Assembly: GCF_965205175.1 (NCBI RefSeq)
Contig: NZ_OZ242038.1
Coordinates: 2,666,001 to 2,730,000 of the forward strand
Direction of reading: 5' to 3'
From: Poriferisodalis sp965205175
GTDB lineage: Bacteria > Actinomycetota > Acidimicrobiia > Acidimicrobiales > Poriferisodalaceae
DNA length: 64,000 bases
The translations under genes were made by a program, and so were the position numbers. This document shows positions 9,585 to 17,539 of this stretch, in pieces. Numbering within the stretch: position 1 is the stretch's first letter; every line of letters starts with the position of its first letter. Below the pieces are notes generated by a model, which made no database searches, was not told the origin of the DNA, and saw only the letters and a list, made by a program, of their open reading frames with translations.

Positions 9585-10358
9585 TCACTGTGAGATGTCA
9601 GCGAATACCGGAGCATGATCCGACGGCTTGGTGCCCTTGCGGGCGTTGCGGTCGATGAGGCAGAAGTGTGTGGCGGCGGCCACCGACGCGCTGGCGAGCA
9701 GCAAGTCGATGCGCAGACCATGACGCTTGTAGAAGGCGCCCTCTCGGTAGTCCCACCAGCTGTGCAGCCCGTCGGCGTCGTAGTGCGCTCGAAACACGTC
9801 GACTAGGCCCCAGTCGCACACCGCCTGCAGCGCCTCGCGTTCGCGGTCGCTGACGTGCGTGCGCGGCGCTGTGTTGTCGGGGTCCCACGCGTCCCGGCCG
9901 TCGGGGCAGACGTTGAAGTCGCCTCCGACCATCACCTGATCGGCCCGATCGCAGGTGGCCTCAAGGTGAGCACGCAAGCGCCCCAGCCAGTCCAGCTTGT
10001 AGCGGTAATGGTCGTGGTCGAGGGCGCGTCCATTGGGCACGTAGACCGAACTCACGGTGATGCCACCGCAGCGCGCTGAGATGATCCGGGCGTCGGGGTC
10101 TGGTTCGCGACCGTCGGCGAATCCGACGACCGGGTCCTCGATCCCGACGCGGGACAGCACCGCCACGCCGTTCCAGCGGCCCTGGCCGTGGTGCGCCGAG
10201 TCGTAGCCCTGGGCAGCGAAGTGCCCATACGGGAACTGCTGGTCGGACATCTTCGTCTCCTGCAGCAAGACCACGTCCGGTTCGGCATAGGCGAGCCACT
10301 CATCGACCCGCGCCAGCCGGGCATTGAGGCTGTTGACATTCCACGTGGCGATGCGCAC
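9585..10358 (-). CDS. xth: Exodeoxyribonuclease III / AP endonuclease
   Basis: A 257-residue Mg-dependent endonuclease/exonuclease/phosphatase-fold enzyme that cleaves abasic sites and removes blocked 3' ends in base-excision repair. Motifs: RIATWNVNSLNARL at the N terminus, LLQETKM with the metal-binding Glu, YVPNGR, GGDFNVCP with the catalytic Asp/Asn pair, RIDLLLAS, and SDHAPV with the catalytic Asp-His at the C terminus. The GTG start has a TATCTT box exactly 7 nt upstream, so the mRNA is probably leaderless. It converges with the helicase gene across 11 bp. Confidence 0.94.
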   Translation of the reverse strand: MRIATWNVNSLNARLARVDEWLAYAEPDVVLLQETKMSDQQFPYGHFAAQGYDSAHHGQGRWNGVAVLSRVGIEDPVVGFADGREPDPDARIISARCGGITVSSVYVPNGRALDHDHYRYKLDWLGRLRAHLEATCDRADQVMVGGDFNVCPDGRDAWDPDNTAPRTHVSDREREALQAVCDWGLVDVFRAHYDADGLHSWWDYREGAFYKRHGLRIDLLLASASVAAATHFCLIDRNARKGTKPSDHAPVFADISQ

Positions 10359-10365
10359 CGATTCG

Positions 10366-10371
10366 AAGATA
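10366..10371 (-). promoter_or_regulatory. -10 box (TATCTT) for leaderless xth
   Basis: TATCTT on the minus strand, 7 nt ahead of the GTG at 10358, matches TANNNT. There is no ribosome-binding site, which supports a leaderless transcript. Confidence 0.6.
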
Positions 10372-10385
10372 CTTGCGAAGGTCGG

Positions 10386-11105
10386 TTACTGGCGCAGGTC
10401 GAAGCCAACCAGCAGTTCGAGCTCGCGCAGGGCTTCGTCCGGGTCGGTCACCTTGATGGCCGCCATGCCCATGGCCGCGGCCGGCTTGCAGTTGACGCCC
10501 AGATCGTCGAGATACGCGGTACGGGCAGGGTCATTGCCCAACTCGGCACACGCCAGCTCGTAGATCCGCGGATCAGGTTTGCGCAGGCCCACCACGGACG
10601 ACTCGATCACGACGTCGAACAGCGCCATGACGTCAGCGATCGCCTCGGCAGCACTCGCATTCCGGGCCATGCCGGCCCCGTGTCCTGTTCTCACGTTGTT
10701 GGTGATGCACCCCAGCGGCAGGAGAGGCGCGAGCACACCGAGCGCATGCACCATCTGCGGACGCAGTGCGCCGTTCAGGCACGCCAGCACCTGCGAGCCC
10801 GACATGACGTAGCCACGGCCGGCGGCCTCCGCTTCGAAGAGTTCTGCGAACTCGTCGACATCGATCTCGCTGCGTTCGAGTCGTGCCCAGGCATTGATGT
10901 CGGGGTTGGTGGCGTTGATATGCCGTATGGTGTCGCGCGGCACGCCGATGCTGTCCTCGTAGCGGTTAAACGCTACGAACGGACTCTCGGTGACGACACC
11001 GCCGAAGTCGAAGATCACCGCATCCACGGTGCCTGTTGCCGCCGGATCGCACACAGCAGCAGTCCCTTCATCTCTCGGCGCCGCTTGAGTTCTGCGATGA
11101 GACAT
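10386..11105 (-). CDS. HAD-superfamily hydrolase (epoxide-hydrolase-N / ACAD10-like)
   Basis: A haloacid-dehalogenase-fold phosphatase. Motif I is IFDFGGVVTES, in which the general acid/base Asp of DxD is replaced by Gly; that variant is typical of the subfamily seen at the N termini of soluble epoxide hydrolase and ACAD10. CITNN is motif II, RKPDPRIYE motif III and YLDDLGVN motif IV. The substrate is unknown. I chose the ATG at 11105 (MSHRRTQ, 239 residues) because TATGAT lies 7 nt upstream; an ATG 12 nt further up falls inside the spacer region. Confidence 0.82.
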   Translation of the reverse strand: MSHRRTQAAPRDEGTAAVCDPAATGTVDAVIFDFGGVVTESPFVAFNRYEDSIGVPRDTIRHINATNPDINAWARLERSEIDVDEFAELFEAEAAGRGYVMSGSQVLACLNGALRPQMVHALGVLAPLLPLGCITNNVRTGHGAGMARNASAAEAIADVMALFDVVIESSVVGLRKPDPRIYELACAELGNDPARTAYLDDLGVNCKPAAAMGMAAIKVTDPDEALRELELLVGFDLRQ

Positions 11106-11112
11106 AGGGCAC

Positions 11113-11118
11113 ATCATA
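11113..11118 (-). promoter_or_regulatory. -10 box (TATGAT) for the HAD hydrolase gene
   Basis: TATGAT on the minus strand lies 7 nt before ATG 11105. It fits the TANNNT leaderless pattern and is the main reason for the start chosen. Confidence 0.6.
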
Positions 11119-11165
11119 ACGACATCTGCGCGTCATCAAGAGTCACGGCGGCACGGGCGGCACCT

Positions 11166-12050
11166 CTAGAGCAGCTTCAGAGTAGTGTCCATGCTCGCAA
11201 GACGATTCTTCGCCACTTCAACGTACTGTTCGTTGATTTCGTAGCCCACATAATGTCGGCCTACCATGAGCGCCGCTTCTGCCGTAGTCCCAGATCCCAT
11301 AAAGGGATCTAAGACTATGTCATCCACATACGAATACAGGTGCATCAGCCGTAGTGGCAATTCCACCGGAAATGGGGCTGGATGCTGAGCCCGTCTGGCA
11401 CTGGCCGACGGGAATCGCCATATGCTCTTGGTTTGCTCCAAAAATTCATCCCGGCCGATGCTGTCTTCCTGCACAGGGTGTCGCCTATAGCTCTCCTTGG
11501 AGAATACCAGTATGTACTCGTGTACATCCCGAAGTACTGGGTTACTGGCGGACATCCAGCTACCCCAAGCGCAGGATGTGCCCGCGCTGACGCCCTTATC
11601 CCAAATGATCTCCCCGCGCATCAAGAAGCCACATTCTTGCGCGATCTCGCCAATGTACATGTGTAGCGGAATGTAGGGCGTTCTTCCGACATTTGCGATG
11701 TTGATACAGGCCCTACCACCATACACCAATACTCGATACACTTCGTTCAATACGCCAGCCAGAAGTTCCGAGTATTCATTAAGTGTCAAGTCATCGTCAT
11801 AGTCCTTTCCGACATTATAGGGAGGGCTTGTAACCATCAAATGAACCGAGCGACCTGGCAATTGCTTCATATCCCTGCTGTCGCCGAGATGGATCACGTC
11901 CAGCTGGTCAGGCGCATTGTTGGGTTCAAGCGCGTCGTCCGGCGATGTGACACCGATGCCCTGATACATGCGTTGGCCGTAAAACTTGCTCGCATCGTGG
12001 CCAACGCGGCTGCCCGTGCCAAAGCTGGAGGTTTCCGTCCGTTTCATCAT
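11166..12050 (-). CDS. DNA methyltransferase, beta class (N4-cytosine or N6-adenine)
   Basis: A 294-residue site-specific DNA methyltransferase. Catalytic motif IV, TSPPYNVGKDY, comes before the SAM-binding motif I, DPFMGSGTTAEAA; that order defines the beta class. SPPY rather than DPPY favours N4-cytosine methylation, though N6-adenine enzymes with SPPY exist. CGGAGTGA precedes the ATG. Base composition is clearly lower in G+C than the flanks, with AT-rich codons, suggesting recent transfer. No restriction endonuclease gene is adjacent: the next ~470 bp hold no ORF. It is therefore an orphan methylase, or the relic of a restriction-modification pair. Confidence 0.9.
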   Translation of the reverse strand: MMKRTETSSFGTGSRVGHDASKFYGQRMYQGIGVTSPDDALEPNNAPDQLDVIHLGDSRDMKQLPGRSVHLMVTSPPYNVGKDYDDDLTLNEYSELLAGVLNEVYRVLVYGGRACINIANVGRTPYIPLHMYIGEIAQECGFLMRGEIIWDKGVSAGTSCAWGSWMSASNPVLRDVHEYILVFSKESYRRHPVQEDSIGRDEFLEQTKSIWRFPSASARRAQHPAPFPVELPLRLMHLYSYVDDIVLDPFMGSGTTAEAALMVGRHYVGYEINEQYVEVAKNRLASMDTTLKLL

Positions 12051-12510
12051 TCACTCCGAGGCGCCAAGTATCGTTATCTATCGTTTCCCACGATTCTACC
12101 CAATTTGGTGCGTGATGTCCGTATACCGTTCGCAGCGGTATGGTCCCGGTGACTGCCAGAGGGACCCGGCCGTGCGGGGCTCAGATCCCCTGCTGTAGCC
12201 AAGCCGCTGAGCGCGGACAGAGCGGGCGTCGGCATCGCGCACGGCCCATTCGCCCGGCCTGATCGCGTCACGTTGCCACTTCCCTGCCCTTGCCGCGTAG
12301 CGCACCCATCCGATGTGGCGCCGATGCCGAGGTCGCCGAGGCCGTATCCCACCGGACCAACCGCAGCTTCTCAGGCAAGGCCGCCACAGCGCATCAGCGT
12401 GCGAAGTCAAGGCGCTTGTCATCGCAGATGTTCGCCCAGTTGCCACGCTCGCACAGCAGGCCAGGCCACAGGAGACTCGGCGCATCAACGAACTCCCAAT
12501 ACAACACAGA
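12051..12510. other. Intergenic region with no supported gene
   Basis: About 460 bp separate the methyltransferase start from the small zinc-site gene. The only open frames are short, basic and without motifs. The half next to the methylase is AT-richer. A small inverted repeat, ATACCG-7 nt-CGGTAT at 12123-12141, might be an operator or hairpin. No tRNA or partner nuclease was seen. Confidence 0.4.
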
Positions 12511-12516
12511 TAGAGT
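12511..12516 (+). promoter_or_regulatory. -10 box (TAGAGT) for small zinc-site protein
   Basis: TAGAGT lies 8 nt before the ATG at 12525, with no Shine-Dalgarno sequence, consistent with a leaderless mRNA. Confidence 0.55.
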
Positions 12517-12524
12517 GTCGCTTC

Positions 12525-12830
12525 ATGATTATGGACACCTCGGCGTCAGCGGCATCGGATTCGGCGGCATTGGACGTGACCGCGACCGCTCCGACGAAGC
12601 GGCCTACGAGACGCACCAGATGGCAGAGCCGGGCGGTGTCGCGCACGGTGGATGCCGGCAATGCTGCCTACTGCGCCGTCTGTGACGAGTTCATCAAGTT
12701 CCGGGCACGCATCCGTGCCGAACAGATCATCTGTAATGTGTACGTGAACAACCGATGGGACCGCGTCGAGCACTATCACCCCGAGTGCTACGAACAGGCC
12801 GGCTTCCCCTACGGCAAGCCCCAAGCCTGA
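12525..12830 (+). CDS. Small putative zinc-binding protein (CxxC...HxxC)
   Basis: A 101-residue protein. The first ~40 residues are Ser/Ala/Thr-rich, then basic (KRPTRRTRWQSR). A compact domain follows with AYCAVCDEFIKFRARIR and, about 30 residues later, VEHYHPECYEQAGFPYG. The CxxC and HxxC pairs are spaced like a treble-clef or PARP-type zinc site, so a single bound zinc is plausible. No function is known to me. The frame is open well upstream, but that part is low in complexity and the -10 box at 12511 selects this ATG. Confidence 0.65.
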   Translation: MIMDTSASAASDSAALDVTATAPTKRPTRRTRWQSRAVSRTVDAGNAAYCAVCDEFIKFRARIRAEQIICNVYVNNRWDRVEHYHPECYEQAGFPYGKPQA

Positions 12831-12900
12831 CCGGGCTGCCTGGCCGGGCTGCTTGGGCGAGCTACTGGGCCGAACCGCCTGGCTGAGCTCGTTGGCCGGG

Positions 12901-13692
12901 CTAGAGGACTTGGCTCAAGAACAGCTTGGTGCGGTCCTCTGCAGGCTCGGTGAAGAAGTGATGCGGCGTGCCGACTTCCACGATCTCGCCGTCTTCCATG
13001 AAGATGATGCGGTCAGCCACCTCACGCGCGAAGCCCATCTCGTGTGTCACCACCATCATGGTCATGCCCGAGCGCGCTAGCTCCTCCATCACGTCGAGCA
13101 CCTCTTTGATCATCTCGGGGTCGAGCGCCGAAGTGGGCTCGTCGAACAGCATGACGCGGGGCTCCATGGCGAGCGCACGCGCAATGGCCACCCGCTGCTG
13201 CTGGCCCCCCGACAGCTGGCCGGGGTACTTCTGCGCCTGCTCCGGAATGCCGACGCGCTCCAGCAGCGACGCAGCCAGTTCTTCTGCCTCGGGCCGCGAC
13301 TTGCGACGAACCCAGATCGGGGCCAGCGTGATGTTGTCCATCACCGTCAAGTGCGGGAAGAGGTTGAACTGCTGGAAGACCATGCCGACCTCTGAGCGGA
13401 TCTTCTCGATGTTCCGCAGGTCATTGGTCAGCTCGATGCCGTCCACGATGATCTGACCGTTCTGGTGGGCCTCCAAGCGGTTGATGCACCTGATCCAGGT
13501 GCTCTTGCCCGAGCCCGAGGGTCCGAGCACCACCACGATCTCCTGTTCCTTGATCGTCGCGGAGATGCCGTTCAGCGCCTGAAAGTCGCCGAACCACTTG
13601 TCGACACCACGGCACACGATCATGTCGGGGCGAGCGGCGAGTTCGTCCGATACGGCGATCGTCGCATCCCCATGGCTCGGAAGCGTGGGCAT
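12901..13692 (-). CDS. aapP: Amino-acid ABC transporter ATP-binding protein (AapP/GlnQ type)
   Basis: A 263-residue ATPase that powers polar amino-acid import at the inner face of the membrane. Motifs: Walker A LGPSGSGKST, Q-loop VFQQFNLFPHLTV, signature LSGGQQQRVAIARAL, Walker B VMLFDEPTSALDP and H-loop VVTHEMGFA. The start at 13692 has GGGAGA upstream; 51 more open codons upstream overlap the permease gene and look non-coding. It is the last gene of the aapJ-Q-M-P-type cluster, 88 bp after aapM. Confidence 0.93.
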   Translation of the reverse strand: MPTLPSHGDATIAVSDELAARPDMIVCRGVDKWFGDFQALNGISATIKEQEIVVVLGPSGSGKSTWIRCINRLEAHQNGQIIVDGIELTNDLRNIEKIRSEVGMVFQQFNLFPHLTVMDNITLAPIWVRRKSRPEAEELAASLLERVGIPEQAQKYPGQLSGGQQQRVAIARALAMEPRVMLFDEPTSALDPEMIKEVLDVMEELARSGMTMMVVTHEMGFAREVADRIIFMEDGEIVEVGTPHHFFTEPAEDRTKLFLSQVL

Positions 13693-13780
13693 GATCAGCT
13701 TCTCCCTGTTGGTGACTGCTGCGTGTGCGGCCGAGCGGCACGCCACTGCGATGCCTGGTGCGGTGGTCCACGACGGGCCC

Positions 13781-15796
13781 TCATCGCTGGCCCAGTCCCA
13801 CACGGCGCTCGAGCCGCTGGCTGTACTTGGACATGGCGAACGCAACAGCCCAGTAGACCGCCGAGACGAACAGCAGACCCTCGCGCCGCACTCCGAGGAA
13901 CTGTGACTGGTTCGGTATCACCGAGTTGGCCATGCGCAGGAAGTCGAACAGCCCGATGATGGCGAGCAGCGACGTCTCCTTGAACGTGGCGATGACTTGG
14001 CCCACCAGCGGTGGGATCGACACCCGCAGCGACTGCGGCAACACGATGAAGCCTGTGCGCTGGGTGGTGGTGAGCCCCACAGCATCGGCAGCTTCGTACT
14101 GCCCGCGGCGAATCGACTGCAGCCCCCCGCGAACGTTCTCCGCAAGGTAGGCCGCAGAGAACAGCGTGTAGCCGAGAATCGCCGCCGCCAGCTCTGCCAG
14201 CTCCATGCCGTCTGGCAAGAACAGCGGCAGCACCACGGAAAAGAACAGCAGCAGCGTGATGAGCGGGACACCGCGGATCACCTCGATGTAGACGGTCGAG
14301 AGCACTCGGAAGATCGGCAGGCGCGAGGTCCGGGCGAGCGCCAGCAGCACGCCGATCGGGAACGACAGCATGATCGTCAGCACGGCGACCAGCAGCGTCA
14401 CGCTGAAGCCGCCGATGAACATGTCGGTCGGGGTCTCCACCGTCGACGGCGCGTTGATGACGGTTGCGCCGTAGAAGAGGATCGCCACCACGAACAGCCA
14501 CGCCCCGACCAGCTTCCGGCGCTGGGCAACAGCGCCCGCGAAGTTGGGCGCCAACAAGCCGGCGACGGCCAGCAGCAGGAAGGCGATGCGGGCGACCTGC
14601 AGCATCGGGTACCAGCCGAAGAACGCGGCGACCCAGTGGAATGCTGCAAGCAGCACCAGCCCGATCGCTGCCAAGCGCCCCGCTTCACCTGCGTCGCTGC
14701 GCGTCAGCCACCACAGTGCGGCCGAGCCACCTGCGGCGAACGCCAGCGCCAGCGGCACCATCGTCGAGAACACATGGGCGTAGTCGATGTGCGGGTCGCG
14801 CATGACCACCCAGTAGAGGAAGAACGGGCTCAGCACCCACGCCAGATTGACCGCCAGCCGCGTCTTGACCAGCGTGCCTCGCGGCAGCTCGTCGGCTGAG
14901 CCGCCGTCGTCGTCGTCAGTGTCCGAGGCGCCGGCTGTGGCGCGAGCCAACGCAAGCGCGCTAGCACGTGCGAGCCGTCCGAGCGCGAAGCAGCCCGCCA
15001 GCAGCAGCCACATGATCGTCCACGGCACCCTGGTGCTCATGGCCACCAAGCGACCGGGCTCGGCGATGAACTCGCCGCCGGTGAATCCGTAGTGCCCGTA
15101 GGGGACCGTCCACAGCGACACCACCAGCAGTGCCGGCAGGCCGAAGACGAGCCAGGCAACGGGCAACTCGGTGACACGGCGGCCGTAGTCGTCAAAGCTC
15201 CGCCACAGCACGAGGCCGAGTCCGACCAGGATGACGACGAGCACCCACCACACCCATCGGTCGGCCATGGCCGCAGCAAACGACTCGCGTACCAGTGCGC
15301 CGTCGTCGCGCACGGTCTCGCCAGCTGCGTCGATCAAGACGCTGGGCTCGCGGATCAGCACGCCGACAGCGACGAGCGCACCACCCGATAACAGCCAGCC
15401 CATCAGTCGCTTCACGGTCACGCCGCCCCAGCGAGCCCAGATTCCGGCGCTCAGGCCTGCGAGCGCCAGGACGATGCCGACCGACACCCACACGCGCACG
15501 TACTGGTCTTCCGGGTAGGCCTGCGTGAACATCAGCCGCAGATTGGTGCGGACCGCGATCCATGAGCGCTCTTCGCTGAAGGTGAAGTTCAGCAGGCCGC
15601 GGTAGGCGTACAGCGCAATGAGCACCGCCAAGACGGTGAGAATCGAGTTGCGGACGTTGGGAAAGAGGTTCTCGCGGATCCAACGGCCCGGCGGCAGGCT
15701 CGGGCGGTCGGGCGGACTCGTCGTCGGGCCTGCTGTCGGAACCACCGGATCGGCAGCGATTGCGGAGGGTGCGGCAGGCAGCACGGGATCGACCAC
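13781..15796 (-). CDS. aapM: Amino-acid ABC transporter permease (AapM type), extended
   Basis: A 671-residue inner-membrane permease. The C-terminal ~220 residues hold the HisM/AapM transmembrane domain with the EAA coupling loop EAADAVGLTTTQRTGFIVLPQ. The N-terminal ~430 residues contain about ten further hydrophobic segments (for example SILTVLAVLIALYAYRGLL) and an Asp-rich cytoplasmic stretch (TDDDDGGSAD). Typical AapM is ~380 residues, so this version carries an unusually long membrane extension. The GTG start is one base after the aapQ stop, so the two permeases are co-translated and probably form a heterodimer. Confidence 0.88.
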   Translation of the reverse strand: MVDPVLPAAPSAIAADPVVPTAGPTTSPPDRPSLPPGRWIRENLFPNVRNSILTVLAVLIALYAYRGLLNFTFSEERSWIAVRTNLRLMFTQAYPEDQYVRVWVSVGIVLALAGLSAGIWARWGGVTVKRLMGWLLSGGALVAVGVLIREPSVLIDAAGETVRDDGALVRESFAAAMADRWVWWVLVVILVGLGLVLWRSFDDYGRRVTELPVAWLVFGLPALLVVSLWTVPYGHYGFTGGEFIAEPGRLVAMSTRVPWTIMWLLLAGCFALGRLARASALALARATAGASDTDDDDGGSADELPRGTLVKTRLAVNLAWVLSPFFLYWVVMRDPHIDYAHVFSTMVPLALAFAAGGSAALWWLTRSDAGEAGRLAAIGLVLLAAFHWVAAFFGWYPMLQVARIAFLLLAVAGLLAPNFAGAVAQRRKLVGAWLFVVAILFYGATVINAPSTVETPTDMFIGGFSVTLLVAVLTIMLSFPIGVLLALARTSRLPIFRVLSTVYIEVIRGVPLITLLLFFSVVLPLFLPDGMELAELAAAILGYTLFSAAYLAENVRGGLQSIRRGQYEAADAVGLTTTQRTGFIVLPQSLRVSIPPLVGQVIATFKETSLLAIIGLFDFLRMANSVIPNQSQFLGVRREGLLFVSAVYWAVAFAMSKYSQRLERRVGLGQR

Positions 15797-15797
15797 T

Positions 15798-17342
15798 TCA
15801 GCGCTCCACGATGCGCAGCCGAATGTTGAAGAAGTTCACGACGGCGGAGATCGTCAGCGAACAGGCCAAGTAGAACAGCATCCACACCGCCATGACCTGC
15901 AGCGTCTTGCCCGTCTGGTTGTAGACGGTCTGGCCGATCTGCACGAGATCGCTGTAGCCCACGGCGATGGCCAGCGACGTGTTCTTGGTGAGATTCAGGT
16001 ACTGGTTCCCCACCGGCGGCAGGATCACCCGGAGCGCTTGAGGCAAGGTCACCCGGCGCAGCGCCGTCGAGCGCCGCAGGCCGAGCGCCTGCGCAGCCTC
16101 GCTCTGGCCCTTCGGCACCGCCAAAATGCCTCCGCGCACGATCTCAGCGATGAATGCCGCTGTGTAGAAGACCACCCCGAAGTAGACCGCGGCAAAGCCG
16201 ATAGGCAAATTCAAACCGGCCGGTCCGTAGTTGACGAAGTTGCCGGGCTGCACGATGTCGGGTCGCATGGCGTCGACCGGCAGCCCGCTGCGGCCGTTGC
16301 CGAACTTGTCCGCCAGCACGCCGAGGCCGTCGCTAGCAGAGTTCACCGCCCAGCTCGACAGTCCCGGCCACAGCACGGCAACGAACAGCACGACGAGCAG
16401 CGCGGCCACTGCGGCGAAGATCATGCGGAACCAGTCGTCGTCGGTGAGCCGCATGCGTCCAGCCGGAGTGCGATGCCGTTCCAGGAAGCGACGTATCCAC
16501 CACGCCGCGACCCCCGCAGCGACGAGCGCTGCGAACAGCTGCACGGCACCCGGCGGGATCGAGCCCACGGCATCAGCCAGACCGCTGACGACGCTGCCGA
16601 GCCAGCCGAACACTGGATGCAGCCACCATCCCGCAATGGCGAAGGCCGCAATGATGCCGAACGCCCAGGCACCGGCACGCGTCTGTTGCCCGGTCTGGTC
16701 GCGTCGCTCCGCCAGCCTGCGGAAGGCGACATGGGCGACAGCAGCACCGATCAGCAAGCAGACGGCCCATTGGTAGAAGCCGTCCGCGAGGAACACACGC
16801 GGGATGGACAAGCCCTTGTTGGACAGGTGAATCCAGCCCGAGATCGGCCCCGTCCCGAATGACACATTCGGGAGCGACACCAGAACCGCGGCGTACACCA
16901 GAATCTGCACCAGCAGCGGGATGTTCCGCAGCGCTTCCACGTACACACCGGCCAGGCGCCGCAGCGGCCAGTTCGACGACAAGCGCGCCAGACCCACCAA
17001 GACGCCGATCACCGAGGCGAGCGCGATGCCGGCGACCGCCATCCGGATGGTGTTCACCATCCCGACCCACAGCGCACGGCCCCCAGTGTCGGGATTGGTG
17101 TCGATGCCCCAGCCGACCTTGATGCCGATGTAATCGGAGATGAAGTCGAAGTCGATGTTGGCGCCGCGAGCGCGCAGGCTGTCTCCCGCCTCAGTGGCCA
17201 GGAACCACATCGCTGCCAGGACTGCGATGAGCGTGCCGATCTGCGCGATCCAACGTACGACTGTCGCGTCCCGGTAGAACGGCGGACGAGCCCCCAACGT
17301 GCTCAGGGCAGCGTCACGCGCTGATGTTCGAGGATCGCTCAC
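15798..17342 (-). CDS. aapQ: Amino-acid ABC transporter permease (AapQ type)
   Basis: A 514-residue permease, longer than the ~400 usual for AapQ. An N-terminal helix (WIAQIGTLIAVLAAMWFL) is followed by the split HisM-like permease domain, beginning near VGMVNTIRMAVAGIALASVIGVLVG. A large insertion contains extra helices and an arginine-rich loop (RRFLERHRTPAGRMR). The EAA loop SEAAQALGLRRSTALRRVTL lies near the C terminus. The insertion between permease halves is characteristic of AapQ/AapM. It is one base from aapM and 197 bp downstream of the binding-protein gene, from which it is separated by a strong hairpin. Confidence 0.9.
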   Translation of the reverse strand: MSDPRTSARDAALSTLGARPPFYRDATVVRWIAQIGTLIAVLAAMWFLATEAGDSLRARGANIDFDFISDYIGIKVGWGIDTNPDTGGRALWVGMVNTIRMAVAGIALASVIGVLVGLARLSSNWPLRRLAGVYVEALRNIPLLVQILVYAAVLVSLPNVSFGTGPISGWIHLSNKGLSIPRVFLADGFYQWAVCLLIGAAVAHVAFRRLAERRDQTGQQTRAGAWAFGIIAAFAIAGWWLHPVFGWLGSVVSGLADAVGSIPPGAVQLFAALVAAGVAAWWIRRFLERHRTPAGRMRLTDDDWFRMIFAAVAALLVVLFVAVLWPGLSSWAVNSASDGLGVLADKFGNGRSGLPVDAMRPDIVQPGNFVNYGPAGLNLPIGFAAVYFGVVFYTAAFIAEIVRGGILAVPKGQSEAAQALGLRRSTALRRVTLPQALRVILPPVGNQYLNLTKNTSLAIAVGYSDLVQIGQTVYNQTGKTLQVMAVWMLFYLACSLTISAVVNFFNIRLRIVER

Positions 17343-17414
17343 GGCGGGTCACCTTAGGTGATGGGTCCGCATCGTTGGGGCATTGTGCGCGAATACTCGG
17401 GCTAAGGCCGAACG

Positions 17415-17454
17415 CGCATCGGACCCCGGCCCGTCGAGGCCGGGGTCCGATGCG
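17415..17454 (-). terminator. Perfect 17-bp stem-loop between aapJ and aapQ
   Basis: Arms 17415-17431 and 17438-17454 are exactly complementary around a 6-nt loop. No U-run follows on the minus strand, so it is more likely a 3'-end stabiliser or partial terminator than a full intrinsic terminator. A smaller 7-bp hairpin lies at 17472-17492, nearer the aapJ stop. Such structures commonly raise binding-protein mRNA above permease mRNA; that role is inferred here. Confidence 0.7.
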
Positions 17455-17539
17455 TCATGTCTTGGTGGACAACCGCAGCCTCAGACTGCGGTCATCCGAC
17501 TGTCAGGACGGGAAACGAGCCCGCCCGACGCCAACGCGC

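Noticed and set aside
12051..12510. Restriction endonuclease partner of the methyltransferase
   Set aside because: No open frame with nuclease motifs or suitable length exists on either strand.
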